DNA of 64,000 nucleotides from JACCXG01 sp963834305 (GTDB lineage: Bacteria; Acidobacteriota; Vicinamibacteria; Vicinamibacterales; 2-12-FULL-66-21), in the NCBI GenBank assembly GCA_963834305.1, contig CAWIAX010000003.1, positions 1,860,001 to 1,924,000 of the forward strand, written 5' to 3'. Positions 43,068 through 52,866 of the stretch are shown piece by piece. Numbering within the stretch: the first letter of the stretch is position 1; the number at the start of each line of letters is the position of its first letter. A program made the translations under genes and the position numbers. Below the pieces are notes generated by a model. That model did no database searches. It was given only the letters and a program-made list of their open reading frames with translations, and was not told where the DNA came from.

Positions 43068-45197
43068 ATGTCCACGATTCCTGCGCTCCGTTCACGGCTG
43101 ACCAACAATCGACCGCTGCAGCCGGCCTGGCGGCCGGCGGCAGCCGGGTCCGCACCGGTGCGAAGCGGGTGGCGGTGGGCCGCCGCGCTGCTGGTCGCGT
43201 GGGCCGCCGCGGGGAGCGTCCAGGCGCACGCCGCGACCGCGATCCGCATCATGCCGCCCGATGGCGGCGTGCTGGCCGTCGGCCAGCGCTTCGACATCCG
43301 CGTCGAGGCGACGTCGAGCACGGACGAGCCGCCGCGGGGCCTGCGCGTGCTGGTCAACGGCCGCGACATCACCGCGCAGAACCTGCTCGACGCCGGCGCC
43401 GGCGGCGAGCGCGGCGCCGGCGGGACCGGCGCCACGGCGCCCGGCGTCCCGCCGCTGCTGCGGGCATCGCCGGCGCTGCGGAACACCAGCAATTTCCTCC
43501 TCCGCGGATACAGCGTGGCGGCCGCCGGGCCGCTGACCATCGAGGCCAGGACCGGCGACGGCGCGACGGCCACCGCGAAGCTCGTCGTGGAAGAGTGGGC
43601 GGCGGCGGGGCGCGGCGCGCGCGCCCGCAACATCATCCTGCTGCTCGGCGACGGCATGGGGGCGGCACACCGGACCGCGGCGCGGATCGTGTCGCGCGGG
43701 GTGCACAACGGCAAGGCCGCCGGGCGCCTGGCCATGGACACCCTCGAGGTCACCGGCGTGGTGATGACCGGGTCGCTGAACTCGGTGATCACCGACTCGT
43801 CGCCGGGCATGGCCGCCTACGTGACGGGACAGAAGAACAGCAACAACCAGGAGGGGGTGTTCCCCGACAACACGCCCGACGTCTTCGACAACCCGCGCAT
43901 CGAGTACCTCGGCGAGCTGCTGCGGCGGACGCGCGGCGGCGGCTTCAACGTCGGCATTGTCACGACCGCCGACCTCACCGACTCGACGCCGGCGGCCAAC
44001 GCGGCGCACACCTCCGACCGCTACGCCGGCAGCGGCATTGCGGCACAGTTCTTCGACGAGCGCGCCGCCAACGGCGTCACCGTGCTGCTCGGCGGCGGCG
44101 CCCGGCACTTCATGCCGCCGTCGGCCGGCGGCGAGCGGACCGACGACCGGCGGCTGGCAGAGGAGTTCACGAAGGCCGGCTACATGCGCGTGTCGAACGC
44201 CGCCGAGGTGGCCGCGGCACGGGGCGGCGCCGCGCCCGCCAGGCTGCTCGGGCTGTTCGCCCCGTCGCACCTGCCGGTGGCGTTCGACAAGGTCGGCGCC
44301 GGGCGCTACAGCGAGGAGCTCGCCCGCCCGGCGAACGCCGCGGTGCGCGACGCGCCGATGCTCGACGACCTGGCGGCGCTGGCGCTGCACTCGCTGTCGG
44401 CCCACTCGCCGGCCGGCTTCTACCTGATGGTCGAAGGGGCGTCGATCGACAAGCGCGCCCATGCGCTCGACGCCGAGCGCACGATCTGGGACGTCATCGA
44501 GTTCGATCGCGCCGTGCAGGTGGCGCTCGACTTCGCGAAACGCACCAACGGCGACGCGGATCCCGCCAACGACACGCTGGTGATCGTCACCGCCGACCAC
44601 GAAACCGGCGGGCTCGGCCTGATCGGTGTCGGCAACGAGCGCTACGCGCCGCAGGCGCTGGGGCGTGCCGTGCGCGATTACGCCGCGGTCTTCCGCTTCG
44701 AGCCCGAACAGGCACTCGAGTTCTTCCCCAACTACACGACCGACGGGCGCGGCTACCCGGTCGACCCCGATCCGTCGCGCAAGCTGCTGCTCGGCTGGGC
44801 GGCGGGCCCCGACCACTACGAGAACTGGCTGTCGAACCGGCAGCAGCTCGAGGCCGCGATCGTCCGCGACGGCGCCAGCGCGGCCAACCCGGCGCGCGAC
44901 GGTGCCGCCGGGACGACGGACAACCGGTCGGTGGCGGGGTCAGCGGTTCCCGGCTTCCTGGTCAGCGGATCGATCGAGAACGCGGCCGTCGCCTGTCCCG
45001 CCAAGGACGGCTGCCCGGCCGACACCGGCCCGGTCCCGCACGTCGTCTCGGGACATACCGCCGCCGACGTGCCGCTGTCGGCCAGCGGTCCCGGGGCATG
45101 GCAGTTCACCGGCGTGTTCGAGAACACCGACGTATTCCTCAAGATGCTCCGGTCGTCCACCGGGCGGACGGTTGCGGCGCCTGCCGGCGGGCGCTGA
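43068..45197 (+). CDS. PhoA-type alkaline phosphatase
   Basis: This exported phosphomonoesterase has 709 residues, longer than E. coli PhoA because of an Ig-like N-terminal region (about 60-185) and a Gly/Ala-rich insert. The metal and nucleophile sites are present: GDGMG, Asp243-Ser244 in DSSPGMAAYVTG (Ser as nucleophile), VEGASIDKRAH, TADHETGG, and SGHTAADVPL near the C-terminus. A signal anchor with an AHAA cleavage site spans about 33-56. It would release phosphate from esters in the periplasm. Nothing else in the window belongs to a Pho regulon. Confidence 0.88.
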   Translation: MSTIPALRSRLTNNRPLQPAWRPAAAGSAPVRSGWRWAAALLVAWAAAGSVQAHAATAIRIMPPDGGVLAVGQRFDIRVEATSSTDEPPRGLRVLVNGRDITAQNLLDAGAGGERGAGGTGATAPGVPPLLRASPALRNTSNFLLRGYSVAAAGPLTIEARTGDGATATAKLVVEEWAAAGRGARARNIILLLGDGMGAAHRTAARIVSRGVHNGKAAGRLAMDTLEVTGVVMTGSLNSVITDSSPGMAAYVTGQKNSNNQEGVFPDNTPDVFDNPRIEYLGELLRRTRGGGFNVGIVTTADLTDSTPAANAAHTSDRYAGSGIAAQFFDERAANGVTVLLGGGARHFMPPSAGGERTDDRRLAEEFTKAGYMRVSNAAEVAAARGGAAPARLLGLFAPSHLPVAFDKVGAGRYSEELARPANAAVRDAPMLDDLAALALHSLSAHSPAGFYLMVEGASIDKRAHALDAERTIWDVIEFDRAVQVALDFAKRTNGDADPANDTLVIVTADHETGGLGLIGVGNERYAPQALGRAVRDYAAVFRFEPEQALEFFPNYTTDGRGYPVDPDPSRKLLLGWAAGPDHYENWLSNRQQLEAAIVRDGASAANPARDGAAGTTDNRSVAGSAVPGFLVSGSIENAAVACPAKDGCPADTGPVPHVVSGHTAADVPLSASGPGAWQFTGVFENTDVFLKMLRSSTGRTVAAPAGGR

Positions 45198-45256
45198 CTC
45201 GCTGTGGGGCGGTCCGTCGGCGCTGCGCGCCAGGGGGCGCCGCGGGATCGGCACGG

Positions 45257-45262
45257 TAGAAT
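45257..45262 (+). promoter_or_regulatory. -10 hexamer of transglycosylase gene (leaderless type)
   Basis: TAGAAT ends 5 bases before the ATG and no ribosome site is seen; the predicted transcription start falls on the start codon. No clear -35. Confidence 0.5.
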
Positions 45263-45267
45263 GATCC

Positions 45268-46296
45268 ATGGGTGTTCGCCGAGCCGCTGCCGTACTGCTG
45301 ATGCTGCTGAGTACGGCCGTTACCGCGCAGGAGCTCCAGCCGGTCGCTCCTGTTGCGCCCCTGCCGCTGCCGCCGTTCGATGTCTGGCTGGCGGAGCTGC
45401 GGACTGAGGCCGCGGCGCGGGGGATCCGGCCGGAGATCCTCGACCGCGCGCTGGCTGGCGTCGAGCCGGTCGCGCAGATCCTGCAGCGGGATCGGTCGCA
45501 GGCGGAGTTCACGCTCGATCTCGATGCCTATCTCAAGCGGCGCCTCACCGCCCCGACCGTCCGTACCGCGCGCGAGATGTACAAGCGCCACGAAACGCTG
45601 GTGCAGCGCGTCGGCAAGGCCTACGGCGTCGATCCCCGGCTGCTGATCGCGGTCTGGGGGCTCGAATCGAATTTCGGCCGGTTCGCCGGTGTCCGGCCCA
45701 CGGTGCCGACGCTGGCCACGCTCGCCTACGACGTGCGGCGGGGCGCGATGTTCCGCCGCGAGCTCTTCGATGCGCTGGAGATCCTGAACCGCGGCGACAT
45801 CGAGCTCGAGCGGCTGAAAGGGTCGTGGGCGGGGGCGCTCGGCCAGCCGCAGTTCATGCCGTCGAGCTATCTGAAGTTTGCCCAGGACTTCGACGAGGAC
45901 GGGCGCCGCGACATCTGGAAGTCACAGCCCGACGTCTTTGCCTCGATTGCGTTCTACCTGCAGCAGCACGGCTGGACGCCGGGGATGTTGTGGGGCAGGG
46001 AAGTGCTGCTGCCAGCCGGCGCCGCCGCGAGTGCCCGTGTCGCTGCGGTTCCGCTGCGCACCGAGGGGTGCCGCGCCCGCCAGGCGATGAGCATTCCGCA
46101 GCCGCTCGAGGCCTGGCGAGCGATGGGGCTCCGCACGGTCGCGAAGGGGCCGCTGCCAAAAGCCGACCTGTCCGCCTCGTTGATCCGCGCCGGCACGCGC
46201 GCCTTCCTCGTCTACGACAACTACGAAGCGCTGCTCGACTACAACTGCGCGCACACCTATGCGCTCAGCGTGGCGCTGCTCGGCGACCGGCTCTGA
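45268..46296 (+). CDS. Lytic murein transglycosylase, MltB family
   Basis: This 342-residue exported enzyme (signal peptide about 1-20, ending VTAQ) cuts the MurNAc-GlcNAc bond of peptidoglycan with formation of 1,6-anhydroMurNAc. Catalytic Glu133 is in WGLESNFGRF. GSWAGALGQPQFMPSSYLKFAQDFDEDGRRDIW is the MltB/SltB signature, in which the acidic cluster resembles a calcium site. The C-terminus holds YDNYEALLDYNCAH, another family motif. Unlike E. coli MltB there is no lipobox, so it is probably soluble periplasmic. Confidence 0.92.
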   Translation: MGVRRAAAVLLMLLSTAVTAQELQPVAPVAPLPLPPFDVWLAELRTEAAARGIRPEILDRALAGVEPVAQILQRDRSQAEFTLDLDAYLKRRLTAPTVRTAREMYKRHETLVQRVGKAYGVDPRLLIAVWGLESNFGRFAGVRPTVPTLATLAYDVRRGAMFRRELFDALEILNRGDIELERLKGSWAGALGQPQFMPSSYLKFAQDFDEDGRRDIWKSQPDVFASIAFYLQQHGWTPGMLWGREVLLPAGAAASARVAAVPLRTEGCRARQAMSIPQPLEAWRAMGLRTVAKGPLPKADLSASLIRAGTRAFLVYDNYEALLDYNCAHTYALSVALLGDRL

Positions 46297-46304
46297 TCGT
46301 CAAG

Positions 46305-46332
46305 TTGACAATCCGCTGGACCGGTCTAGACT
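46305..46332 (+). promoter_or_regulatory. Sigma-70-type promoter of ADOP permease gene
   Basis: TTGACA (46305-46310) and TAGACT (46327-46332) are separated by 16 bases. The -10 ends 7 bases before the ATG with no Shine-Dalgarno, so a leaderless transcript is likely. It is the best complete promoter in the window. Confidence 0.7.
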
Positions 46333-46339
46333 CTGCCGT

Positions 46340-48766
46340 ATGCACCTGCGGGCAGCGTTCCGGCGGTTGGGGAAGGCCCCGGGCTTCGTTGCGGCCTTCG
46401 TCCTGACGCTCGGCCTCGGCATCGGCGCCAACACCGCGATCTTCAGCGTCATCAACGGCGTGCTGCTGCGCCCGCTGCCCTATCCCGACGCCGACCGCAT
46501 CATGCACCTGCGCCAGCCCGCGGTGCGCGCCGGCATCGAAGACACCAGCTTCTCGTTCCAGGAAGTCGCGGACTACCGGTCGCAGTCGAGGACGATCGAC
46601 GAGTTCGTCGAGTTCGGCGACTGGACGTTCAACGTGCTCGGCCGCGGCGATCCCCACCGCGCCACCGGCGGGCTCGTCACCGCGAACTTCTTCCGGATCC
46701 TGGGCATGCGGCCGCTGCTCGGCCGGCTGCTCGTGGCCGAGGACCAGGACCGGTCGGCGCCGCCGGTGGCGGTACTGACCCACGGCTACTGGCAGCGCGC
46801 CTTCGGCTCCGACCCAGGCGTCGTGGGGCAGCTGCTCGACCTGACGGTCAAAAAAGCGGTCATCGTTGGCGTGCTGGCGCCAGGCTCGCACTACGCGACC
46901 GCGCGCAAGCAGGACTTCTACGTCAACTACGCGGCCAACGACCACTACATGGGCGCGTCGATGCAGGACGACCGCGTCCACCGCATGACCGACGTCTACG
47001 CCCGGCTGGCGCCCGGCGCCACGCTCGAGAGCGCGCAGGGGGAGCTCCGCCAGATAGCCTCGCGCCTCCATGCCACGTATCCCGCCGCCTACCCGCCCGA
47101 ACGCGGCCTCGACATCGTCGTCACGCCATGGAAGGTCGAGCTCACCGAGAAGGCCCGCCCGACGCTGCTGATCCTGCTGGGGACGACGATCTTCGTGCTG
47201 GTCATCGCGTGTGCGAACGTCGCCAACCTGACGCTGACGCGGCTCGTCCAGCGGGAGCGCGAGATGGCCATCCGCGCGGCGCTCGGCGCGTCGCGGGGCA
47301 GCCTGCGGCGCGAGCTGCTCACCGAGAACCTCATCCTGTCGATTGCCGGCGGCGTGCTGGGGGTCGCCCTTGCCGTCGCGGGCCTCGACCTGCTGGTGGC
47401 GTACACCGCGCGGTTCACCAACCGCACGGGGGAAATCGGCCTCGACGCGCCGGTGCTGGCGCTGACCGTGGCGATGTCGATTGGCGCGGCGCTGCTCTTT
47501 GCCTGGGCGCCGCGGCTGCCCTTCGTCGCCGATCCGGTCCGGTCGATGGCGGGTGCTGGCGGTCGCGCCACCGGGAGCGTCGGCCGGCGCCGGGCGCAGC
47601 GGGCGCTGGTGGTCAGCCAGCTGGCGATGTCGTTCATGCTGGTGATTGGCGCCGGCCTGCTGCTTCGGAGCCTCGGGCAGCTCTACGCCGTCGATCCGGG
47701 ATTCAGCCTGGCCAACGTCCTCAGCCTGCAGGCGCCCGATTTCACCAGGCAGACGCCGGCCCTGCAGCTGCAGTTCACCCGCAACCTCGTCGATCGCGTG
47801 CAGGACGCCTCGGGCGTCCAGGGGGCGGCGATGACGTCTTCGGCGCCGCTGGCCGGCTCGTTCCAGGCGCGGCGGGAAGTCCGGGTGGACAACACCGAGC
47901 CCGCCGCTGCGGCCGCCGCACCCATGATGGTCACGCGGGTCGTCAGCGGCGCGTACTTCGACACCGTCGGCACGAAGCTGCAGGCCGGCCGGACGTTCAT
48001 CGTGAACGACACGGCCACGTCGTCCCGGGTGGCAATCCTCAGCCAGTCGATGGCGCGCTTCTATTTCGGGAACGAGAGTGCACTTGGCCACCGGATCAGC
48101 CTGAAAGGGTTCAACGGCCAGTGGGCGCCGCCGCTCGAAGTCGTCGGGGTGGCCGCCGATTCCCGCGCGGACGGCATCGATCGGGCGCCGTTGCACACGC
48201 TCTACCTGCCCGACACGCAGGCCGGGGCGCAGTCCACGCTGCTCGTGCGCACGGCGGGATCAGCCGACGCGCTGGCGCCGCAGGTCGTCGAGACCATCCG
48301 CGCCCTCGATCCCAACCGGCCGATCGATCACGTGCGGACGCTGGAGGAGATCCGCGACGAGACGATCGCGCCGCAGCGGCTGAACGCGACGCTGATCGGG
48401 CTGTTCTCGGCGCTGGCGCTGGTGATTGCCACCGTCGGCGTGGCCGGCGTGCTCGCGTTCTCCGTCAGCCAGCGCACCAACGAGCTGGGCATCCGGCTCG
48501 CGCTGGGGGCGGAGCGGAGCACCATCAGGCGGATGATTCTTCGCGAGGGGGTCGTGATGGCGGCGATCGGCCTGGCGGTCGGGGGGGCCGCTGCCATCCC
48601 GATGTCGCGCGTCATGTCGGGCTTCCTGTTCGGCATCGAGCCGGTGGATCCCCCGACCATCGCCACTGCCGCGGCGATCATGGTCGTGGTGGCGCTGACC
48701 GCCGCCTGGATCCCGGCCCGGCGTGCTACGGCCGTCGATCCCATCATCGCGCTCCGGGGGGAGTGA
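46340..48766 (+). CDS. ADOP-type duplicated ABC transporter permease
   Basis: This 808-residue inner-membrane protein is built from two FtsX/MacB permease modules in tandem, each with an N-terminal helix, a MacB-like periplasmic domain and three C-terminal helices. The first module begins RRLGKAPGFVAAFVLTLGLG and contains IACANVANLTLTRLVQRERE and MAIRAALGASRGSLRRELLT. The second ends with IRLALGAERSTIRRMILREG and the closing ARRATAVDPIIALR. This duplicated architecture without an attached ATPase is typical of Acidobacteriota. No ABC ATPase lies nearby. It starts at the promoter just upstream and is convergent with the next permease. Confidence 0.88.
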   Translation: MHLRAAFRRLGKAPGFVAAFVLTLGLGIGANTAIFSVINGVLLRPLPYPDADRIMHLRQPAVRAGIEDTSFSFQEVADYRSQSRTIDEFVEFGDWTFNVLGRGDPHRATGGLVTANFFRILGMRPLLGRLLVAEDQDRSAPPVAVLTHGYWQRAFGSDPGVVGQLLDLTVKKAVIVGVLAPGSHYATARKQDFYVNYAANDHYMGASMQDDRVHRMTDVYARLAPGATLESAQGELRQIASRLHATYPAAYPPERGLDIVVTPWKVELTEKARPTLLILLGTTIFVLVIACANVANLTLTRLVQREREMAIRAALGASRGSLRRELLTENLILSIAGGVLGVALAVAGLDLLVAYTARFTNRTGEIGLDAPVLALTVAMSIGAALLFAWAPRLPFVADPVRSMAGAGGRATGSVGRRRAQRALVVSQLAMSFMLVIGAGLLLRSLGQLYAVDPGFSLANVLSLQAPDFTRQTPALQLQFTRNLVDRVQDASGVQGAAMTSSAPLAGSFQARREVRVDNTEPAAAAAAPMMVTRVVSGAYFDTVGTKLQAGRTFIVNDTATSSRVAILSQSMARFYFGNESALGHRISLKGFNGQWAPPLEVVGVAADSRADGIDRAPLHTLYLPDTQAGAQSTLLVRTAGSADALAPQVVETIRALDPNRPIDHVRTLEEIRDETIAPQRLNATLIGLFSALALVIATVGVAGVLAFSVSQRTNELGIRLALGAERSTIRRMILREGVVMAAIGLAVGGAAAIPMSRVMSGFLFGIEPVDPPTIATAAAIMVVVALTAAWIPARRATAVDPIIALRGE

Positions 48767-48776
48767 GGCAGGGGGT

Positions 48777-51518
48777 TCAACTCCGGAGCGCGGTCACCGG
48801 GTCCACTCTGGTCGCCCGCCGCGCCGGGAAATAGCTGGCCGCAAGCGCAACCAGCGCCAGGCCAGTGGGCACGAGGACGAAAATCGCGGGATCGGTCGTG
48901 CCGACGCCGTAGAGCAGCGCGGCCATGAACCGTGTGAGCATGAACGCGGCGGCGAGTCCCAGGACGGCGCCGGTCGTCGCCAGCATCAGGCCCTGCGCGA
49001 CCACGAGCCGCAGGACGCTGGCCGGCCGGGCGCCGAGCGCCATCCGGATGCCGATCTCACGCGTGCGCTGGGCCACGACGCAGCTCAGCACGCCGTGCAC
49101 GCCGACCACTGCGAGCAGCAGCGCCACCGTGGCCAGCAGGCCGAGCACCAGCATCGTGAAGCGGCGTTCCGCCACCGACCGCGTCACCGTCTCCGCGAAG
49201 GGCTCGAGCCCGAACACCGCGAGCGCCGGATCCTGCTGGCGGATCGCGCCGCGCACACCGCTGATGAGCGCGGACGGATCGCGAGCGCCGCGCACCAGGA
49301 GCACCCCGGCGCCGTTGATCGACGGCGCCTGATCGAGCGGCGCATATACGGCGATGGGCGCCGCGTCCGCCAGTCCGTGAAAACGCTCGTTGCCAACCAC
49401 GCCGACGATCGTCCGGGCTGTGCCCCAGAAGCTGACGCGTGCACCGAGCGCCTCCTGTGTCGTGAAGAACCGGCGCGCCGCCGCCTCGTTGATGACCACG
49501 ACCGCCGCGGCCATCGTCGTATCCGAGTCGGTCAGGAGACGGCCGCGCACGAGCGGCAGGCCCATGGTCCTGAAATAGCCGGCTGACACCCGGCGCACCG
49601 AAATCTCCGGCTGCGTGCGCGCTTCCGCTTCGCGGCCGGAGATGCGGAACGAGTTCGTGGCCCCGGGATCGAGCGGGTGGTTGCCGGCGACCGCCACCGC
49701 CTCGACGCCGGGGAGCGCCGCGGCCGTGCGGAGCAGACCGTGGGTGAACGCGTGCACCTCCCTGAAGTTCGGGAACTGCCCGAGATCGACGGGATAGCGG
49801 CTCGCGGGCAGCTGATACTCGGCCTTCAGGATCCCCGCGGATCGGAAACCGGGATCGACGCGCTGCAGTGACCAGAAACTCTTGATGAGCAGTGTGGCAC
49901 CGATGAGGAGCATCACCGCCAGTGCGCATTCGAGCACGACGAGCGTCGATCGCAGTCGCGTCCGGTCGCGGCCGGCCGGGGCGCCGTGGCCGTCGTCGCC
50001 CTTCAACGTGCCCTGGAGGTCCACGCCTCGTGCCTGCATGGCCGGGACCATGCCGAACGCCCAGCCGGCGGCGACCGCGACGAGCAGCGCGATGGACAGC
50101 ACCCGGAGGTCGACCGCCGCTTCCGCGATGCGCGGGATGTCCGCCGGCGCCAGCGCCACGAGCATGCGCACGCCAACGACGGCGAGCCCCGCGCCGACGG
50201 CCGTTGCGGCGACCGCGAGGAGCAGCCCTTCGGCGGCGAACTGCCGCCTGAGGCGCCCCGGGCTGGCGCCGAGCGCGGTCCGGATCGCCACTTCGCGGCG
50301 GCGGGCGCTGCCGCGCGCGAGCAGCAGGCTGGCGACGTTGGCGCAGGCGACGAGCAGCACGAGGCCGACGGCGCTCAGCAGGACGATCAGCGCCGGCCGG
50401 ACGGGGCCGAACACGACCGTCGACAGTGGCTCCACGAACACGCCGCGCGCCGCGTTCTCCGGGTAGGTGCTTTCCAGATCCGAGGCGATACCGGCGAGCT
50501 CCTGCTGAGCGGCGGCCAGGTTGCCGCGCGTTCGCGCCACGATGAAGATCGGATGCGTCGCCCGCGGCAGCATCTGTGGCGTGGCGGTGAACGGCAGCCA
50601 CAGATCGACCGCCGCCCGTGCGCTGCGGTCGGCAAAGGAGCGCGCATAGTCCGCCGCCGTCAGGATCTGGAAGACCCCGAAGTCGGCGCCGGGCGGCATC
50701 ACGCCGACCACGGTGTAGCGCCTGTCGTTGAGCAGCAGCGTCCGCCCGAGGACGGACGGATCGCGCGCCAGCGCCCGCGTCCACAAGCTGTCGCTGATGA
50801 CCACGACCGCGTCGCCGCTGCGGCTCGTGTCGGTGGCGCTGAATCCGCGGCCGGCGGCGGGCTCTGCCCCGATCAGCGGGAAGAACTCGTGCGTCACCGC
50901 GAGCGCCTGCAACCGCACCGGGTCCCCCTGGTCAGGCGAGTAGTTGACCTCGGTCGCCTGAAACGCCGCGATCCGCTCGGCTTGGACGCTGCGCTGCTCG
51001 TAGTCGAGGTAGTCCGGCAGCGACGCCGGCTCGCGCGTGGTGCCGGTGTGGCGATCGGTCTGCCAGACGATCGCCAGCCGGTCGATATCAGGAAGGGGCG
51101 CCGCCCGCAGCAGCACGGTATCGACCACGCTGAAGATCGCCGTGTTGGCGCCGGTGCCCAGCGCCAGGGTCAGGACCGCCGCCGCCGTGAAGCCGCGCTG
51201 CTTGACCAGCATGCGCGCGGCATAGCGCAGATCCTGCAGGAGATCGCCGGACACCGACCTGGCGTGCCCTCCCGGCTGGACGGCCGGCGGACGGTGCGCC
51301 TGCCGCAGCCATCGCATGTGATTGGCAAGCGCATCGGGTTCGAGCAGTTCCTCGGTGGCGAGACGCTCCGCCTCGGCGTCGCTGGTGCCGCCGCTGCGCA
51401 ACTCCTCGTAGCGCTGCTCGAGGTGCTGCGACAGCTCTTCGACGACCTCTGCCTCGCGTGCCGGGCTCAGGTGCAGCCGGGCGAGGCGCGGGCGCAGGTG
51501 CCCGGTCCATTCAGGCAT
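48777..51518 (-). CDS. ADOP-type permease with N-terminal helical domain, PadR-linked
   Basis: This is a 913-residue duplicated MacB/FtsX permease. Residues 1-90 form an extra soluble helical domain (VEELSQHLEQRYEELRSGG) that characterises the PadR-associated members. The permease proper opens with QDLRYAARMLVKQRGFTAAA and ends ARRATRVDPVTALRS. It is translated from the same mRNA as PadR, with an 8-base overlap. It probably moves or senses an amphipathic compound or peptide under PadR control; the ATPase partner is not here. Confidence 0.9.
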   Translation of the reverse strand: MPEWTGHLRPRLARLHLSPAREAEVVEELSQHLEQRYEELRSGGTSDAEAERLATEELLEPDALANHMRWLRQAHRPPAVQPGGHARSVSGDLLQDLRYAARMLVKQRGFTAAAVLTLALGTGANTAIFSVVDTVLLRAAPLPDIDRLAIVWQTDRHTGTTREPASLPDYLDYEQRSVQAERIAAFQATEVNYSPDQGDPVRLQALAVTHEFFPLIGAEPAAGRGFSATDTSRSGDAVVVISDSLWTRALARDPSVLGRTLLLNDRRYTVVGVMPPGADFGVFQILTAADYARSFADRSARAAVDLWLPFTATPQMLPRATHPIFIVARTRGNLAAAQQELAGIASDLESTYPENAARGVFVEPLSTVVFGPVRPALIVLLSAVGLVLLVACANVASLLLARGSARRREVAIRTALGASPGRLRRQFAAEGLLLAVAATAVGAGLAVVGVRMLVALAPADIPRIAEAAVDLRVLSIALLVAVAAGWAFGMVPAMQARGVDLQGTLKGDDGHGAPAGRDRTRLRSTLVVLECALAVMLLIGATLLIKSFWSLQRVDPGFRSAGILKAEYQLPASRYPVDLGQFPNFREVHAFTHGLLRTAAALPGVEAVAVAGNHPLDPGATNSFRISGREAEARTQPEISVRRVSAGYFRTMGLPLVRGRLLTDSDTTMAAAVVVINEAAARRFFTTQEALGARVSFWGTARTIVGVVGNERFHGLADAAPIAVYAPLDQAPSINGAGVLLVRGARDPSALISGVRGAIRQQDPALAVFGLEPFAETVTRSVAERRFTMLVLGLLATVALLLAVVGVHGVLSCVVAQRTREIGIRMALGARPASVLRLVVAQGLMLATTGAVLGLAAAFMLTRFMAALLYGVGTTDPAIFVLVPTGLALVALAASYFPARRATRVDPVTALRS

Positions 51519-51864
51519 GGTCGACTCCCGTGATGAGGCCCATCGCGTGCACGAAGGTTCTCCAGGTTTCGCGCTGGCGGGTGAGAACGCGGCGACCCTC
51601 GGCGGTCAGGCCGTAGAAGCGCCGCCGCCGCTGGCCGGCCTTCTCCACCCACCTGCCCTGCAGCCAGCCGCGCTCTTCGAGCCGATACAGGAGCGGATAG
51701 AGCGAGGCGACGTGGAACTTCAGCTGCCCGGCCGAGAGCGTCTCGATCAGCTTGCTGATCTCATAACCGTGCCGGGCGCGCGGCTCGACGATGGAGAGGA
51801 TGATCAGCTCCGCGGAGCCCTTCTTCAGCTCGCGGTCGAGCGCCCGCGTGTCTATAGATGTCAT
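51511..51864 (-). CDS. PadR-family transcriptional regulator
   Basis: This is a 117-residue winged-helix repressor of the short PadR type: KKGSAELIILSIVEPRARHGYEI (helix-turn-helix start), LKFHVASLYPLLYRLEERGW (recognition helix), RRRRFYGLTAEGRRVL (wing). The ATG at 51864 is preferred over one further upstream because it gives the standard N-terminus and sits inside an operator-like palindrome. PadR proteins bind ligands or drugs and control adjacent transporters; here the ADOP permease is in the same operon. Confidence 0.9.
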   Translation of the reverse strand: MTSIDTRALDRELKKGSAELIILSIVEPRARHGYEISKLIETLSAGQLKFHVASLYPLLYRLEERGWLQGRWVEKAGQRRRRFYGLTAEGRRVLTRQRETWRTFVHAMGLITGVDHA

Positions 51865-51870
51865 AGACAC
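51848..51870 (-). promoter_or_regulatory. Operator-like inverted repeat over the padR start
   Basis: GTGTCTAT (51848-51855) and ATAGACAC (51863-51870) are perfect 8-bp arms around a 7-base centre that includes most of the padR ATG. ACATATGT (51869-51876) adds an overlapping palindrome, and ATGT-N7-ACAT (51858-51872) resembles PadR boxes. Autoregulation is likely; the site also lies before the divergent DinB-fold gene. Confidence 0.65.
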
Positions 51871-51932
51871 ATATGTTATACCACCGTCTGGCCGGCATGG
51901 TGTGGCCGGGCCGAATATGGAAAGATTGCCTG

Positions 51933-52778
51933 GTGGCACTCCATCCTCTTCCCCTCACCGATACCCGTCATCTCTTCCGCCCGGTCTCCTCCGAGCTCGT
52001 CGCCTTGTTGCGCACACTCCCGCCGCCCGACTGGCACCAGCCCACGGTGGCCGGGCGCTGGCGGATCCGCGACGTCGTGGCCCACCTGATCGACCTGACG
52101 TACCGGCGGCTTTCCTTTCACCGCGACGGCATGGTTCCGCCGCCGCCGCGGCAGCCGATCGCGTCGGCCCGCGACTTCGTGGACTTCATCAACGGGCTCA
52201 ATGCCGAGTGGGTATCGGCCAGCGAGCGGCTCAGCCCGCGGGTGCTGACCGATCTCTTTGCCGCGGCGAGCCGCGACCTGGCGGACTGGTTCGAGAGCCT
52301 GCCGGTCGAGGCGCCGGCGCTCTTCGGGGTGTCCTGGGCCGGCGAAGAGACCTCGGAAGGCTGGTTCGACGTCGGCCGCGAGTTCACCGAGCTGTGGCAC
52401 CACCAGGAACAGATCCGGATGGCGGTCGGGGCGCCGTCGCTGCCGGACCCGCGATACCTGCGCGCCGTGATCGAGATCGCCCTGCGCGGCCTGCCGCACG
52501 CGTTTCGCGACATGCAGGCATCGGCGGGCCAGGCGCTGGTCCTCGACGTCAGCGGTGACGCCGGCGGCGAGTGGACGCTGCTGCGGGAGCCGGATCGATG
52601 GACGCTGCATGCCGGCGCCTTGGCCTCGCCGACGACTCGGGCGCGCCTTTCGGATGCCAGCACCTGGCAGCTGCTGTTCAACGCCCTCAGCGAGCAGGAT
52701 GCGGGCGCCGCGGTGCGCGTCGAAGGGCGTCCGGAGCTTGCGGTCCCGCTCCTGGCGGCGCGTTCGGTCATCGTCTGA
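51933..52778 (+). CDS. DinB-fold/maleylpyruvate-isomerase-N-like protein
   Basis: This is a 281-residue soluble protein. The four-helix DinB/MDMPI fold is suggested by VAGRWRIRDVVAHLIDLTYRR near the N-terminus and REFTELWHHQEQIRMAVG in the middle, which supply the usual metal-binding histidines. Family members are metal-dependent and often thiol-dependent transferases or isomerases. The GTG at 51933 is taken as start; in-frame ATGs at 51873 and 51897 would run into the PadR operator. It is divergent from padR and may share its control. The reaction is unknown. Confidence 0.65.
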   Translation: MALHPLPLTDTRHLFRPVSSELVALLRTLPPPDWHQPTVAGRWRIRDVVAHLIDLTYRRLSFHRDGMVPPPPRQPIASARDFVDFINGLNAEWVSASERLSPRVLTDLFAAASRDLADWFESLPVEAPALFGVSWAGEETSEGWFDVGREFTELWHHQEQIRMAVGAPSLPDPRYLRAVIEIALRGLPHAFRDMQASAGQALVLDVSGDAGGEWTLLREPDRWTLHAGALASPTTRARLSDASTWQLLFNALSEQDAGAAVRVEGRPELAVPLLAARSVIV

Positions 52779-52866
52779 TCGGACCGCCGGCAACGGCGAC
52801 GCGGCTTCCTCCGTCTAAGGTTCTGGCGGGCAGGCCGCGGGCGCGGCGGCGGGTCGGGGGCAGTCC

